Origin: an uncultured Ruminococcus sp.
GTDB taxonomy: Bacteria; Bacillota; Clostridia; Oscillospirales; Ruminococcaceae
Assembly (NCBI GenBank): GCA_902762785.1
Contig: CACWPL010000024.1
Span: 1 to 64,000, forward strand
Direction: 5' to 3'
DNA: 64,000 nucleotides
A program made the position numbers and the translations under genes. Positions 26,543-34,538 of this stretch are shown in pieces. Numbering within the stretch: the first letter of the stretch is position 1; the number at the start of each line of letters is the position of its first letter. Below the pieces are notes generated by a model. The model saw nothing but the letters and a program-made list of their open reading frames with translations. It ran no database searches and had not been told where the DNA came from.

Positions 26543-27204
26543 GCGGGCAGGTGAAGGCCAAGCGTCCCTACACGCTCGGCGAGGAGATCTTCAATTCCGT
26601 GTCCCACGGGGTCGGGGCGCTGCTGGCCATCGCGGGGACGGTGATCCTGATCGTTTTCGCGGCGATCCACCGCGGGGCGATGGAGGTCGTGACGAGCTGT
26701 ATCTTCGGCGCGTCCCTCATCATCCTTTATGTCATGTCGACGCTCTACCACGCGCTGACGAACCAAACGGCCAAGCACGTCTTCCAGATCCTCGACCACA
26801 ACACCATCTTCCTCCTGATCGCCGGGACGTACACGCCCTACACCCTCTGCTGCATCCGGCCGCGATGGCTCGGGTGGACGATCTTCGGGATCGTCTGGGG
26901 GGCGGCGGTGCTGGGCATCGTGCTCAGCTCGGTCGACTTGGAGAAGTTCCGCAAGATCTCGACGTTCTGCTACATCCTCATGGGATGGGGCATCGTCTTC
27001 GCGATCAAGCCCCTGAAGGAGGGGATGCCGCGTTTTTCGCTCATCATGCTGGTGATCGGCGGCGTGCTGTATTCGCTGGGATGCATCTTCTATGTGAACA
27101 AAAAGATCCGCTATTTCCATTCTGTATGGCATCTCTTCGTCGTGGCCGGGAGCCTGATGCATTGGTTCTCGATCCTCTGGGCGGTCGGGATGCCGGAAGT
27201 GTGA
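26539..27204 (+). CDS. Hemolysin III / PAQR-family membrane protein
   Basis: 221 residues with seven hydrophobic segments. Family motifs: EEIFNSVSHGVGALLA (first conserved Ser/His), MSTLYHAL, LDHNTIFLLIAGTYTPY, and FHSVWHLFVVAGSLMHW with the last metal-binding histidines. YqfA/HlyIII proteins relate to the PAQR receptors and have zinc-dependent hydrolase geometry. They were named for a hemolytic activity, but the physiological role is membrane-lipid homeostasis. Translationally coupled (ATGA) to the EAL protein. Confidence 0.92.
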   Translation: MSGQVKAKRPYTLGEEIFNSVSHGVGALLAIAGTVILIVFAAIHRGAMEVVTSCIFGASLIILYVMSTLYHALTNQTAKHVFQILDHNTIFLLIAGTYTPYTLCCIRPRWLGWTIFGIVWGAAVLGIVLSSVDLEKFRKISTFCYILMGWGIVFAIKPLKEGMPRFSLIMLVIGGVLYSLGCIFYVNKKIRYFHSVWHLFVVAGSLMHWFSILWAVGMPEV

Positions 27205-27211
27205 GGTATCC

Positions 27212-27868
27212 ATGACACCACAAGAACGCAAGGCCGCCTCGGAGGCCTATCTCCGCGCGAACGGCATCGGCGTCTTCGAGGGACTGCCGATGGTGCCGCC
27301 GGCCGAGGCGGTGACGGTCAAGCCCTTCGACGCCGTCTGCAAGCGTGCCGCCGCGTCGCTCATCATGACGCAGGCCGCGCTCGAGATCGGGCGGCAGAAC
27401 TACAAGGACGTCGGCTTTTTCATGCAGATGCTCGGCACCTACGGCGTGCGCGATGTCCTGAACAAGACCGAGCAGAAGCTCGCGAGCGGCATGTTCGAGC
27501 AGCAGGACGTGGTCAATGTCGTGTGGGAGTACGAATGCTGCTGGGCGCTGTTTTGGGCGCTCGGGCTCGTTGACGACATCCGCGATGCCAGCGCCATCTG
27601 CGACTGCGAACGCGCGATCCATCTGGTCGCGGATGCGAAGGACATGGCCGGATTCCAGGCACAGTGCAGGATGCGCAGCACGGACGAGATCCTGGACATG
27701 CTCGACCTCTACTATCGCTGCCACTGGGCGTGCGTCCAGCACAAGCACATCGACCCGAGCTGTCCCGTCGGCTCGCTCAACGAGGAGGTCGTCTACGAGC
27801 GGCGGCGCGGCCTGGAATGGCTCATCTCCGAAGAGGACGACTGGCACGACATCTCCCTCGATACCTGA
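27212..27868 (+). CDS. DUF4272-like protein
   Basis: 218 residues, soluble, mainly helical. Family features: VCKRAAASLIMTQAALE early, ECCWALFWALGLVDDIRDAS (Trp/Leu-rich helix), LDLYYRCHWACVQ, and the C-terminal RRRGLEWLISEEDDWHDISLDT. Function of the family is unknown. It follows the hemolysin III gene by 7 bases and likely shares its transcript. Confidence 0.8.
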   Translation: MTPQERKAASEAYLRANGIGVFEGLPMVPPAEAVTVKPFDAVCKRAAASLIMTQAALEIGRQNYKDVGFFMQMLGTYGVRDVLNKTEQKLASGMFEQQDVVNVVWEYECCWALFWALGLVDDIRDASAICDCERAIHLVADAKDMAGFQAQCRMRSTDEILDMLDLYYRCHWACVQHKHIDPSCPVGSLNEEVVYERRRGLEWLISEEDDWHDISLDT

Positions 27869-27953
27869 ACGATACGGCACCCCCCGGCGCGCTGCCGGTG
27901 GACATAGATCACTACAATGATAACACTTACGAGATACAAGGAGGACTACCATC

Positions 27954-29033
27954 ATGGCAAAGAAACGAATCGGCATCCTGACCTCCGGCGGCGACTGCCC
28001 CGGACTGAACGCGACCATCCGCGGCGTGGCGAAGGCCTGCTACGAGCGCATGGGTGAGGACAATGTGGAGATCGTGGGCATCTCGAACGGCTATTATGGC
28101 CTGATCCACGGGCTCTGCCGCGACATGCAGCCGTCGGAGTTCTCCGGCATCCTGACGCAGGGCGGCACCATCCTCGGCACCAAGCGCCAGCCGTTCAAGA
28201 TGATGACCGTCATCGGCGAGGACAATGTCGACAAGGTCAAGAACATGAAGGAGACCTACAAGAAGCAGAAGCTCGACTGCCTGCTGACCCTTGGCGGCAA
28301 CGGCACCCACAAGACCAGCAAGCTCCTCGCGGACGAGGGCCTGAACGTCATCGGCCTGCCCAAGACCATCGACAACGACCTCTATGGCACGGACGTGACC
28401 TTCGGCTTCCACACGGCCGTGGACATCGCGACCGATGTGCTCGACCGTCTGCACACGACTGCCGCGTCCCATTCGCGCATCATCGTCTGCGAGATCATGG
28501 GAAATAAGGCCGGATGGCTCACGCTCTACGCGGGCATCGCGGGCGGCGCGGACATCATCCTCCTCCCGGAGATCCCCTACGACATCGACCGCGTGTGCGA
28601 TGCCGTCGTCAAGCGCGCGCAGAAGGGCAAGACCTTCTCGATCCTCGCCGTGGCCGAGGGCGTCAACGACGTCAAGACCGCCAAGCTCAAGAAGAAGGAG
28701 CGCGAGAAGTACCGCGCCGAGAACGGCAACGATACCGCCCGCATCGCCGCCCAGATCGAGAAGAGCACGGGCATCGAGGCGCGTGTCTGCGTGCCCGGCC
28801 ACATGCTCCGCGGCGGTACGCCGAGCGCGTATGACCGTCTGCTCGCGACGCAGTTCGGCGTCCATGCGGCAAAGCTGATCGCCGAGGAGAAGTTCGGCCG
28901 CACGGTGGCCTATGTTGACGGCAAGGTCACGGCCAACAAGCTCGACGACATCGCCGGTAAGAAGAAGCTCGTCGACCCCAAGGGCCAGCAGGTGCAGACT
29001 GCCCGCGACCTCGGGATCTCGTTCGGCGACTGA
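27954..29033 (+). CDS. pfkA: 6-phosphofructokinase (mixed-type PFK)
   Basis: 359 residues. The N-terminal LTSGGDCPGLNATIRG, GGNGTHKTS, PKTIDNDL and EIMGNKAGW segments form the phosphoryl-donor and fructose-6-phosphate sites. At the two donor-selecting positions it has Gly (GGNG, ATP-like) and Lys (PKTIDND, PPi-like), the combination seen in group III/mixed PFKs. ATP is the likely donor, usually without classic allosteric control. Commits fructose-6-phosphate to glycolysis. Start ATG follows ACAAGGAGGACTACCATC. No clear promoter; it may read from the gene upstream. Confidence 0.93.
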   Translation: MAKKRIGILTSGGDCPGLNATIRGVAKACYERMGEDNVEIVGISNGYYGLIHGLCRDMQPSEFSGILTQGGTILGTKRQPFKMMTVIGEDNVDKVKNMKETYKKQKLDCLLTLGGNGTHKTSKLLADEGLNVIGLPKTIDNDLYGTDVTFGFHTAVDIATDVLDRLHTTAASHSRIIVCEIMGNKAGWLTLYAGIAGGADIILLPEIPYDIDRVCDAVVKRAQKGKTFSILAVAEGVNDVKTAKLKKKEREKYRAENGNDTARIAAQIEKSTGIEARVCVPGHMLRGGTPSAYDRLLATQFGVHAAKLIAEEKFGRTVAYVDGKVTANKLDDIAGKKKLVDPKGQQVQTARDLGISFGD

Positions 29034-29043
29034 TCGGACAAAC

Positions 29044-29074
29044 AACGCCCCTTCCCGCGCTGGGAAGGGGCGTT
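29044..29074 (+). terminator. Terminator hairpin after pfkA
   Basis: AACGCCCCTTCCC / GGGAAGGGGCGTT stem. The tail is short. Confidence 0.65.
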
Positions 29075-29086
29075 CATGCAGCAGGA

Positions 29087-29112
29087 CGCCCCCTCCTTTG
29101 TGGGAGGGGGCG
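29087..29112 (-). terminator. Second hairpin, facing the TerB-like gene
   Basis: CGCCCCCTCC / GGAGGGGGCG stem just downstream of the minus-strand gene. Forms a tandem pair with the pfkA hairpin between convergent genes; no T-run. Confidence 0.5.
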
Positions 29113-29118
29113 CATCGT

Positions 29119-29595
29119 TCATTTTGCAGCCGCCAGGTCGCGGATGTGCGCGATCTCGGCCTTTTCCTCGGCGGTCACGAAGCCGTCGCTGCGGGCGATG
29201 ATGTCGCAGACGAGCGCGATCAGCTCACGGTAGGCATCGGCGAGCTTGGCGTTGAGGCCCTGCAGGGTCGCGATGCTGTCAGAGAGGGTGTCCTCGTAGT
29301 CGCCGCTGGTGATGAGCTCCTTGCAGCTCTCATAGACCTGCTCGAGCTCGCCGGACTGGTAGGTGAAGCCGAAGAGCTCGTTGAGATAGGCCACCTCGCG
29401 GTCGCTGACCCACCCGTCGGCGGTGATGGTGCGCAGGATGATGGTCACGAGCATGGCGGCGTAGTGGTCCTGCATCTCGCCGAGGCTCTCGCGGTCCCAT
29501 GCCGCGCCAGCCTCCTGCTCCACGGCCTCGCAGCCGATCAGGAACCGCTCGAACCGCGCCTGGAAGCTCGCAGCGCTGATGTCAAGGTCTTTCAT
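29119..29595 (-). CDS. TerB-like (tellurite-resistance B fold) protein
   Basis: 158 residues from ATG 29595 (AAGGAGGACACT before it). All-helical with two repeated acidic loops typical of TerB-like proteins: ITADGWVSDREVAYLNELFG and ARSDGFVTAEEKAEIAHI. TerB folds bind metal ions through such loops and serve in stress or membrane-associated complexes. No TerC/D/E genes are nearby, so a tellurite role is not implied. 38 bases downstream of a Thr-rich lipoprotein gene, in the same operon. Confidence 0.75.
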   Translation of the reverse strand: MKDLDISAASFQARFERFLIGCEAVEQEAGAAWDRESLGEMQDHYAAMLVTIILRTITADGWVSDREVAYLNELFGFTYQSGELEQVYESCKELITSGDYEDTLSDSIATLQGLNAKLADAYRELIALVCDIIARSDGFVTAEEKAEIAHIRDLAAAK

Positions 29596-29633
29596 AGTGT
29601 CCTCCTTATAGGTTGATCGTTGGTCGATGGCCG

Positions 29634-30521
29634 TCATTCCTCCTCGGTGGTGTCAGCGGCCTCGGTGGTGGTGATGTCGTCGTAGGCGTCCCAGGCGTGG
29701 GCAGTCACTTCCTCGATGTGCTCCTCGGTGATCGTCCAGGAATGGCGGAACTGGTCGTCCACGACCGTCCAGCTCTCGCCGAGGGTGACGTCGTGGTAGC
29801 CGTTATCGGTGACCTCGTAGTCCTCGGCCTCGTCCCAGATGGGGTCATAGGGCAGCTCGCCGTCGACATCCGCATTGTTGTCGAACACGATCGTGGACAT
29901 GTGATTCCCGTCGAGCGCGCCGTCATAGCGGAAGATGGTGAAGCCGGATCCGGCGCCCATGGTCATGAAGGCGCTCGCGAGCTGGGACTCTCCCTCGCGG
30001 AAGGCCACATTGCCGTCGATGGCGTTGCTCTTGTAGCCGTCCTCCACGAGCAGCTCGACGCCGCGCTCCGTGTAGACATAGACGGACATGGCCGTCTCCT
30101 GCATGATGACCAGCTCGGGCACGTCGTCCCCGTCCAGACGGATCAGCGCGAACCAGTTGGCGGGGGCATCGGGGTCCTCCTCCTCGGGCAGGTCGGCGAG
30201 GATGTCGGTCAGGGTACGGGCGTAGGCGGTCTGCCAGTCGCGCAGGGGCGCTTCGGTGGCCGCCTCGGTGGTGTCGCCGGTGGCCTTTTGGGTGGTCGTG
30301 GTGGTGGTCGTCGTCGTCGTTGTGGTGGTGGACGCGGCGGTGGTCTTCTTCTTGGTCGTGGCGGACGTTTCGGCGGTCGTAGCGGTGGTCACGGCCGTGG
30401 TCGTGGTGACGGCAGTCGTGGTCGCGGCCGGCATGGTCGCCTGCGGGAACTCCGAGGCACGTCCGCACCCCGTGCAGACGGCAGCCAGACAGAGCACCGC
30501 ACAAATGGTCGTTCGTTTCAT
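29634..30521 (-). CDS. Thr-rich-linker lipoprotein, function unknown
   Basis: 295 residues. Signal peptide with a lipobox-like VCTGC (Cys19). Residues about 30-90 are almost all Thr/Ala. A globular domain follows (about 95-270) with FALIRLDGDDVPELVI, a DxDGDxxPELxI motif frequent in Ruminococcus surface lipoproteins and reminiscent of calcium-binding FG-GAP/EF loops. The C-terminus is acidic. Probably displayed outside the membrane. A similar motif (DFDADGIPELLI) occurs in the lipoprotein at 53532. Strong promoter at 30562. Confidence 0.8.
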   Translation of the reverse strand: MKRTTICAVLCLAAVCTGCGRASEFPQATMPAATTTAVTTTTAVTTATTAETSATTKKKTTAASTTTTTTTTTTTTTQKATGDTTEAATEAPLRDWQTAYARTLTDILADLPEEEDPDAPANWFALIRLDGDDVPELVIMQETAMSVYVYTERGVELLVEDGYKSNAIDGNVAFREGESQLASAFMTMGAGSGFTIFRYDGALDGNHMSTIVFDNNADVDGELPYDPIWDEAEDYEVTDNGYHDVTLGESWTVVDDQFRHSWTITEEHIEEVTAHAWDAYDDITTTEAADTTEEE

Positions 30522-30561
30522 AGCAAGACTTCCTTTCTAAAAGGCGTTCATTTCCACTACC

Positions 30562-30590
30562 ATCATAGCACAAACAGGGGCGGATGTCAA
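30562..30590 (-). promoter_or_regulatory. Promoter of the lipoprotein-terB operon
   Basis: TTGACA, 17-base spacer ending TTTGTGC, TATGAT on the minus strand. Confidence 0.85.
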
Positions 30591-30607
30591 GCATTTGCGC
30601 GATCTGC

Positions 30608-30636
30608 TTGACAGGACGGGGAGGATGTGGTATCAT
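30608..30636 (+). promoter_or_regulatory. Divergent promoter of a short transcript
   Basis: TTGACA, 17-base spacer ending GATGTGG, TATCAT. Its -35 is 17 bases from the -35 of the opposing promoter. Confidence 0.8.
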
Positions 30637-30642
30637 GGCAGC

Positions 30643-30801
30643 AAGAGATGACGCAGATGAGGCCGAGGCGCGAAATGCTATTTTTGAGGATGCATGGACA
30701 TATTGGGACGGGGACGGCATCGACGCGATCCTCGCCCAGATGCGAAAAACCGGATGACGATGGACGAGACCGCCTGACCAAATGTTGGGCGGTCTTTTTG
30801 T
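30643..30801 (+). ncRNA. Candidate small RNA of about 160 nt
   Basis: Bounded by the promoter at 30608 and a clear terminator (GACCGCC / GGGCGGTC then TTTTT, 30766-30801). The only sensible frame inside, 40 codons from ATG 30635 to TGA 30757, starts within the -10 box and has no later start, so it would not be translated from this promoter. A small RNA is therefore favoured. A peptide from a different start remains possible. Confidence 0.45.
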
Positions 30802-30829
30802 CTCCCCAGTCACATCCCCATCAAAGACC

Positions 30830-30858
30830 GCATATCCTCGCCCCGCGCGGCGCATACT
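30830..30858 (+). promoter_or_regulatory. Sigma-G-like (forespore) promoter of the ger operon
   Basis: GCATA (30830-30834), 18-base spacer, CATACT (30853-30858). This fits the B. subtilis sigma-G pattern gHATR-N18-CATnhtA except the last base. No housekeeping promoter lies between the small-RNA terminator and gerAA. Confidence 0.55.
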
Positions 30859-30875
30859 GTCCTTGAGGTGATACC

Positions 30876-32333
30876 ATGAAAGAGACAGACCACCTGCCGC
30901 CCGCGCTCGAGGACGTGCTCGCCGGGGTGCGGCAGCTCGCCCACAACAGCGCCGACCTCACGATCGGACGCGTCACGGTCGGGGACATCCCCTGCGCCCT
31001 GCTGACCTGCGAGGGGATGGTCTCCCAGACGGCCGCCGCGGAGCTGCTCATCGCCCCGCTGACCGCCATGCCGTCCTGCCCGGACGCCGCCGCGCTCTTC
31101 ACGTCCATCCGCACCCGCCACATGATGGCGCTCGACCGTCCCACGGCCTATACCTATGCGGACCTGTTCGGCCTTGTCCACGCGGGATTCGCCGTCCTCT
31201 GCGCCGAGGGGGCGGGGGAGGCGCTGGGCTTCGGCCTCCAGGGGTACGAGCGGCGCGGCGTCACCGAGCCGATGGGCGAGGCGAGCCTGCTGGGCGGCCA
31301 TGAGGGACTGACCGAGTCCGTCCGCACGAACATGGCCATGCTGCGCCGCCGCATGAAGACGCCCCGCCTGACCTACGAGCTGCGCCGGATGGGCACGCTG
31401 AGCCGCACGGACGTCTGCCTGTGCTGGCTCACCGACCGCGCCGACCCCGCGCTCGTCCGCCGGGTGCGCGAGCAGATCGCCGCCGCGCAGCCGGAGACCG
31501 TCCTCACGCCGGGCTATGTCATGCCGTTTTTGGAGGCACACGGGGGCGGCCTCTTCGACACGGTCGGCTATACCGAGCGGCCGGACGTGCTCGCGGCACG
31601 CCTCCTCGAGGGACGCATCGCCGTCCTCATCGACGGGATGCCGCAGGCGCTGACCGTCCCCCGACTCTTCGTCGAGAGCTTCCAGTCCATCGACGACCAT
31701 AGCTTCAAGCCCTGGTACGCAACGTTCCTGCGCTGGATGAAGTACGCGGCGTTCCTGATCGCGCTCCTGCTGCCGGCGCTCTATGTCGCGGTCAGTATGC
31801 ACCACCCGGAGCTGCTCGAGCGGACGCTCCTGCTCCTCCTGACCGCTGCCGAGGCGGATGAGCCGCTGTCGCTGCCGCTGGAGGGACTGGGCGTGCTCGT
31901 GATGTATGAGATCGTGCGGGAGGCGGGACTGCGGCTGCCGAAGGTCGTGGGCGGCGCGGTGAGCATCGTCGCGGGCATCATCATCGGGGACGCCGCAGTC
32001 GCGTCCGGCCTCGTGAGCACGCCCATGCTGACGATGACGGCCATCGCCGTGACGGCGGGCTTCATCGTCCCCGACCTCGCCCCCGCCATCGCCGTGCTGC
32101 GGATCGCGTTCCTGCTCGCGGGCGGCCTGTGGGGACTGACGGGCATCGCGCTGCTCGGGCTCGCCGTGCTGTTCCGTCTGTGCGCCACGGAGGGGATGGG
32201 CTACCCCCTCACCGCGCCCGTCACCCCCTTCCACCTGCGCGGCATGCGCGACGTGGCCACCCGCGTGGGGTTCCTGCGGATGCAGCATGGGGGCTTCAAT
32301 GTGCGGGAGTATCGGGAGGGAGGTGCGCGATGA
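30876..32333 (+). CDS. gerAA: Spore germination protein, GerAA family
   Basis: 485 residues. An N-terminal soluble domain (about 1-285) includes LTIGRVTVGDIPCALLTCEGMVS and VLIDGMPQALTVPRLFVESFQSIDDH, family marks. Four to five membrane spans follow (about 290-430) with LPLEGLGVLVMYEIVREAGLRLP. The C-terminal tail contains PVTPFHLRGMRD. GerAA proteins form the oligomeric ion channel of the germinant receptor in the spore inner membrane. RBS GAGGTGATACC. Stop overlaps gerAB by 4 bases. Evidence that the organism can, or once could, sporulate. Confidence 0.93.
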   Translation: MKETDHLPPALEDVLAGVRQLAHNSADLTIGRVTVGDIPCALLTCEGMVSQTAAAELLIAPLTAMPSCPDAAALFTSIRTRHMMALDRPTAYTYADLFGLVHAGFAVLCAEGAGEALGFGLQGYERRGVTEPMGEASLLGGHEGLTESVRTNMAMLRRRMKTPRLTYELRRMGTLSRTDVCLCWLTDRADPALVRRVREQIAAAQPETVLTPGYVMPFLEAHGGGLFDTVGYTERPDVLAARLLEGRIAVLIDGMPQALTVPRLFVESFQSIDDHSFKPWYATFLRWMKYAAFLIALLLPALYVAVSMHHPELLERTLLLLLTAAEADEPLSLPLEGLGVLVMYEIVREAGLRLPKVVGGAVSIVAGIIIGDAAVASGLVSTPMLTMTAIAVTAGFIVPDLAPAIAVLRIAFLLAGGLWGLTGIALLGLAVLFRLCATEGMGYPLTAPVTPFHLRGMRDVATRVGFLRMQHGGFNVREYREGGAR

Positions 32334-33310
32334 GGCAGATCCTGCGTCCCGGACAGCTCTTCGCCCTGCTGACGGTCGCGGGCGTGTGGCAGATCGTCTG
32401 TCTGCCGGAACAGGCGCGTGGCGTCATGGGCTACGCGGGGGCGCTCGCGATCCAAGTCCTCCTGCTCATCCCGGCGATGCTCCTGATCGGGCAGGGACGT
32501 CCCTTCGAGGACGTCATCGAACGAAAAAAGCCCATCGGATGGACCATGATCGGCTACTGCATCCTCTGGGGCGCACGGACGCTCACGCAGCTGCGCACGG
32601 CTGTCCCCACGCGGATGCAGACCGTCCCGGGGCGGGGGACGACCGCCGTCCTCCTGCTCGTGACCGTGCTCTATACGGCCACGATCGGCATCCGTGCAGC
32701 AGGCCGGAGCGCGCCGCCGGTGCTGGCCGTGGCGCTGGTCTCGGCCATCGTGCTGACGGTGGGCGCGTGGCGCCGCGCGGACCTCGACGCGCTGACGCTC
32801 CGCGTGGACGTCCCGGCCGCGGCGGCCTATGTCGCGGGGACGGGCGAGGCCGCGCTGCTCTGGCCGCTCGCCGGGCGGACGGGGCGCGGCGCCGTGCGGG
32901 CGGGGATGGCGTATCTGGCCGTGCGGTGTCTGCTCTGCGTGGGGATGACGGTGCTCTGCCTGACCGCCGGCGGACGCCTGACCCAGGGGGCGTACCCCTT
33001 TTTCACCCTCGCCGCGCTCTCGCAGCCGCTCCAGGGGCAGCGGGCGGACGCGCTGTTCATCCTCGTGTTCATGATGCTCGCGGTGATGCAGCTCACGCTG
33101 TTCGCGGGGACGGCGGCGCATCTCGCCCGCGTGATGCATCCCCGCCTGCGCGGGACGGCGGCCGCGGCGCTCGCGGGGATGCTCCTGCTGACGCTGCTCC
33201 CCGCGGACGTCATCGAGACGGCGGCGACCAGTCTGCTCCCCGCGGCGGCCGGCCTCCTCCCCGCGGCGACCCTTGCGGCCGCGGCGTCCAGAAGGCGGGC
33301 GGTCGCGTAA
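32330..33310 (+). CDS. gerAB: Spore germination protein, GerAB-like permease subunit
   Basis: 326 residues from ATG 32330 (coupled to gerAA by ATGA). About nine to ten hydrophobic segments resembling the amino-acid/polyamine/organocation permease fold of GerAB, the germinant-binding subunit. Diverged: the sequence is Ala/Leu-rich and shorter than the usual ~365 residues, so assignment rests on topology and position between gerAA and gerAC. Confidence 0.8.
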   Translation: MRQILRPGQLFALLTVAGVWQIVCLPEQARGVMGYAGALAIQVLLLIPAMLLIGQGRPFEDVIERKKPIGWTMIGYCILWGARTLTQLRTAVPTRMQTVPGRGTTAVLLLVTVLYTATIGIRAAGRSAPPVLAVALVSAIVLTVGAWRRADLDALTLRVDVPAAAAYVAGTGEAALLWPLAGRTGRGAVRAGMAYLAVRCLLCVGMTVLCLTAGGRLTQGAYPFFTLAALSQPLQGQRADALFILVFMMLAVMQLTLFAGTAAHLARVMHPRLRGTAAAALAGMLLLTLLPADVIETAATSLLPAAAGLLPAATLAAAASRRRAVA

Positions 33311-33316
33311 GGCATT

Positions 33317-33575
33317 TTTTGTGGATGAGACGGCGCAACGTCCCCCAAAGACGGCGGTGCTGTTTGTGGACGAGACGACGCACGTCCCCAACGCGGGCGT
33401 CGTGGTCTATCTCTTGTGGACGAGATGCCGCACGTCCCCAAAGGCGGGCGCGTGGTCCAGTTCTTGTGGACGAGACGGCGCACGTCCCCAAAGGCGGGCG
33501 GCGTGGTCCATCTCTTGTGGACGAGACGGCGCACGTCCCCAACGCGGGCGGCATCCACATGGAAACGATATCCAA
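33317..33575 (+). repeat. Five tandem copies of a ~50-bp repeat between gerAB and gerAC
   Basis: Copies start near 33321, 33366, 33416, 33466 and 33517 with the core GTGGACGAGACGGCGCACG then TCCCCAA and a GGCGGGCG/GTGGTC part. Periods are 45, 50, 50 and 51 bases. The inter-core parts are also similar, so this is a tandem repeat, not CRISPR. Confidence 0.85.
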
Positions 33576-33591
33576 AAAGGAGGTCACAGAC

Positions 33592-34464
33592 ATGAAACGG
33601 CTCCTGACTACGCTCCTGCTCCCCCTCCTCCTGACGGGATGCAGCACGGAGTCCCTCGCTGACCGCGCGTACACACAGGCCGTCGCGCTGCACGGGACGG
33701 CGCCGGTGCGCGTGACGGTGCGGTGCTTTGACGAGACGGACTGCCGCACGTCCACAGGAACGGACGTCCCGGCGGCCTTGCGGGAGACGGCGGCGCTGGC
33801 GGGCGGGGAGGTGTTCCTTGGCCACACGGAGCTGCTCTGCACGGACGGCACGGTCCCGCCGGCGACGCTGCGGGCGATGCTCGACGAGGAGGGCGTGTCT
33901 CCGGCGTGCCGCGTTTTTTACGCACCGCCGCCGTTCCTGGCCAGGGACGAGGCGGCCACGACCGTCCACACGCTCCGCATGGCCGAGCAGAGCGGCCTCC
34001 TCCCCACGGCCGACCTCGCCTCGGCGCTCGACGAGTGGTGCGGCGTCTGCCGGACGGCGCTCGTCCCGGGGCAGGGGGACGGCCTGCCGGCCATCGTCCT
34101 CCTCCGGGACGACGGCAGGACGACCCGTCTCACAGACGAGGCCGTGCAGGGGATGGCGCTCCTGCGCGTCCCGCGTGGACGCTTCCAGATGCGCGCCCCG
34201 GATGGGGAGAACGTGACCGTGACGCGCGTCCGGCGGCATGTCCGTGCGTCTGCGGACGATGTCTCCCTGACGCTCACGCTGCACACCGAGGGGGACGGCG
34301 CCGTGCTGCGCCCGTATGTGCAGACGCTCTGTGAGACGGCGGTCGCGGAGATGTGCGTCGCCCGCGCGGACGTCCTCGGGCTCGAGGCCGCGATGGCGCG
34401 TGCCGACCTGCCGCTCGACCCGGAGGCCTTCCCGCCGGTGAACGTCATCGTCGAGGTGAAGTGA
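33592..34464 (+). CDS. gerAC: GerAC-like germination lipoprotein
   Basis: 290 residues from ATG 33592 (AAAAAGGAGGTCACAGAC before it); the frame is open through the repeat upstream, but signal peptide and RBS fix this start. Lipobox LLLTGC puts the lipid Cys at 17. The sequence has the GerAC layout: AYTQAVALHG early, GEVFLGHTELLC, TVHTLRMAEQSG, and a C-terminal domain with VSLTLTLHTEGDG. GerAC subunits complete the germinant receptor on the outer face of the spore inner membrane. Weak sequence conservation, so the call leans on operon context. Confidence 0.8.
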   Translation: MKRLLTTLLLPLLLTGCSTESLADRAYTQAVALHGTAPVRVTVRCFDETDCRTSTGTDVPAALRETAALAGGEVFLGHTELLCTDGTVPPATLRAMLDEEGVSPACRVFYAPPPFLARDEAATTVHTLRMAEQSGLLPTADLASALDEWCGVCRTALVPGQGDGLPAIVLLRDDGRTTRLTDEAVQGMALLRVPRGRFQMRAPDGENVTVTRVRRHVRASADDVSLTLTLHTEGDGAVLRPYVQTLCETAVAEMCVARADVLGLEAAMARADLPLDPEAFPPVNVIVEVK

Positions 34465-34467
34465 CGC

Positions 34468-34497
34468 AAGATGCCCCGCCGGTGAGCGGGGCATCTT
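34468..34497. terminator. Hairpin between convergent gerAC and hydrolase genes
   Basis: AAGATGCCCCGC / GCGGGGCATCTT, 12 perfect pairs, 6-base loop, no clear T-run. Confidence 0.6.
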
Positions 34498-34538
34498 CGA
34501 TGTCAGTGGGCATGTCATCCAGGACGGTGCGCGAGGAG

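Noticed and set aside
29119-29595. Tellurite resistance operon
   Set aside because: Only a TerB-like fold is present. No terA/C/D/E genes are nearby.
30635-30757. 40-codon peptide gene
   Set aside because: Its ATG lies in the -10 box of the only promoter and no other in-frame start follows, so I call the unit a small RNA instead.
33317-33575. CRISPR array
   Set aside because: Repeats are about 50 bp apart, but the intervening segments are themselves similar, the copies are degenerate and no cas genes are nearby. A tandem repeat explains it.
32287-33591. N-terminal extension of the gerAC gene back into gerAB
   Set aside because: The frame is open only because of GC-rich codon bias. RBS, signal peptide and lipobox place the start at 33592.
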